The notes under the pieces: generated by a model | What the model was told of the DNA's origin: nothing | Databases searched by the model: none | The model's input: the letters and a program-made list of their open reading frames with translations, nothing else | Shown here: in pieces, positions 20,340 through 20,398 of the stretch | Numbering within the stretch: the stretch's first letter is position 1 | Layout of the letters: each line of letters starts with the position of its first letter | Assembly (NCBI GenBank): GCA_900544945.1 | Contig: UQXG01000022.1 | Location: 1-20,398, forward strand | Direction: 5' to 3' | Length of the DNA: 20,398 bases | Source: an uncultured Eubacteriales bacterium | GTDB lineage: Bacteria; Bacillota; Clostridia; Oscillospirales; Oscillospiraceae | Translations under genes and position numbers: made by a program

Positions 20340-20398
20340 ATGTTAAGGAACCTCTGAATAAATCGTCTGCGGCTGGATAGCGGATCTTTTTCCCTATC
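20340..20398. other. Unassigned end segment, possible repeat or element end
   Basis: The last 59 bases (beginning ATGTTAAGGAACCTCTGAAT) are non-coding and unlike the GC-rich flanks. The AACCTCTGAATAAAT stretch has the look of an insertion sequence or repeat end, but only one side is visible, so no assignment can be made. Confidence 0.2.

Overview
The window looks like a chromosomal segment of a moderately GC-rich, endospore-forming member of the Firmicutes (class Clostridia), most likely an Oscillospiraceae/Ruminococcaceae-type gut bacterium. The support is strong AGGAGG-type ribosome binding sites, sigma-A promoters, SpoIIP, Soj/Spo0J-type ParAB with consensus parS sites, LrgAB, DUF421/DUF4363 genes, and GC-rich hairpin repeats between genes. 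The genus cannot be fixed from sequence alone. No rRNA, tRNA, CRISPR array or transposase gene was seen.

Left part (1-5.7 kb). A small two-helix membrane protein gene (+) converges on a minus-strand cluster. The intergenic gap between them holds four tandem DnaA-box-like nonamers and a minus-strand terminator. The minus cluster, in order of transcription, is: OmpR-type response regulator; a structured element with a 27-codon ORF on the opposite strand; a small DUF2007-like protein; sensor histidine kinase; HtrA-like membrane protease; acyl-ACP thioesterase. Kinase and protease are translationally coupled. The regulator is preceded by Pho-box-like hexamers with an 11-bp period. Regulator, kinase and protease together look like an envelope-stress or phosphate-type signalling unit.

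The element between regulator and kinase (about 4659-4954) is the most unusual part. It has a consensus promoter on each strand pointing inward, about 28-36 bp inverted arms, a Shine-Dalgarno held in a GAAA-capped hairpin, and a 27-codon ORF for a short beta-patterned peptide with a basic tail. This is the architecture of a type I toxin-antitoxin locus. A structured leader RNA for the downstream small gene is the main alternative.

Middle (5.8-16.5 kb, all plus strand). The order is uppP (cell-wall lipid carrier recycling), an aldose-1-epimerase-like gene, a terminator, a zinc-ribbon membrane protein, two perfect parS sites, parA-parB, a divergent serS, mscL, a terminator, lrgA-lrgB-fumC, a hairpin-dense gap, a terminator, and a secreted M3-like metallopeptidase lipoprotein. 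ParAB, parS and the DnaA-box cluster suggest that the window lies in the origin-proximal part of the chromosome.

Right part (16.5-20.4 kb). GC-rich hairpin repeats alternate with a minus-strand sugar-phosphate nucleotidyltransferase, a DUF421-DUF4363 pair (+), and spoIIP (-), which acts in engulfment during sporulation. One 23-25 bp palindromic repeat occurs three times here, two copies forming an inverted pair. Long open frames antisense to the real genes are by-products of GC-rich codon use and are not annotated.
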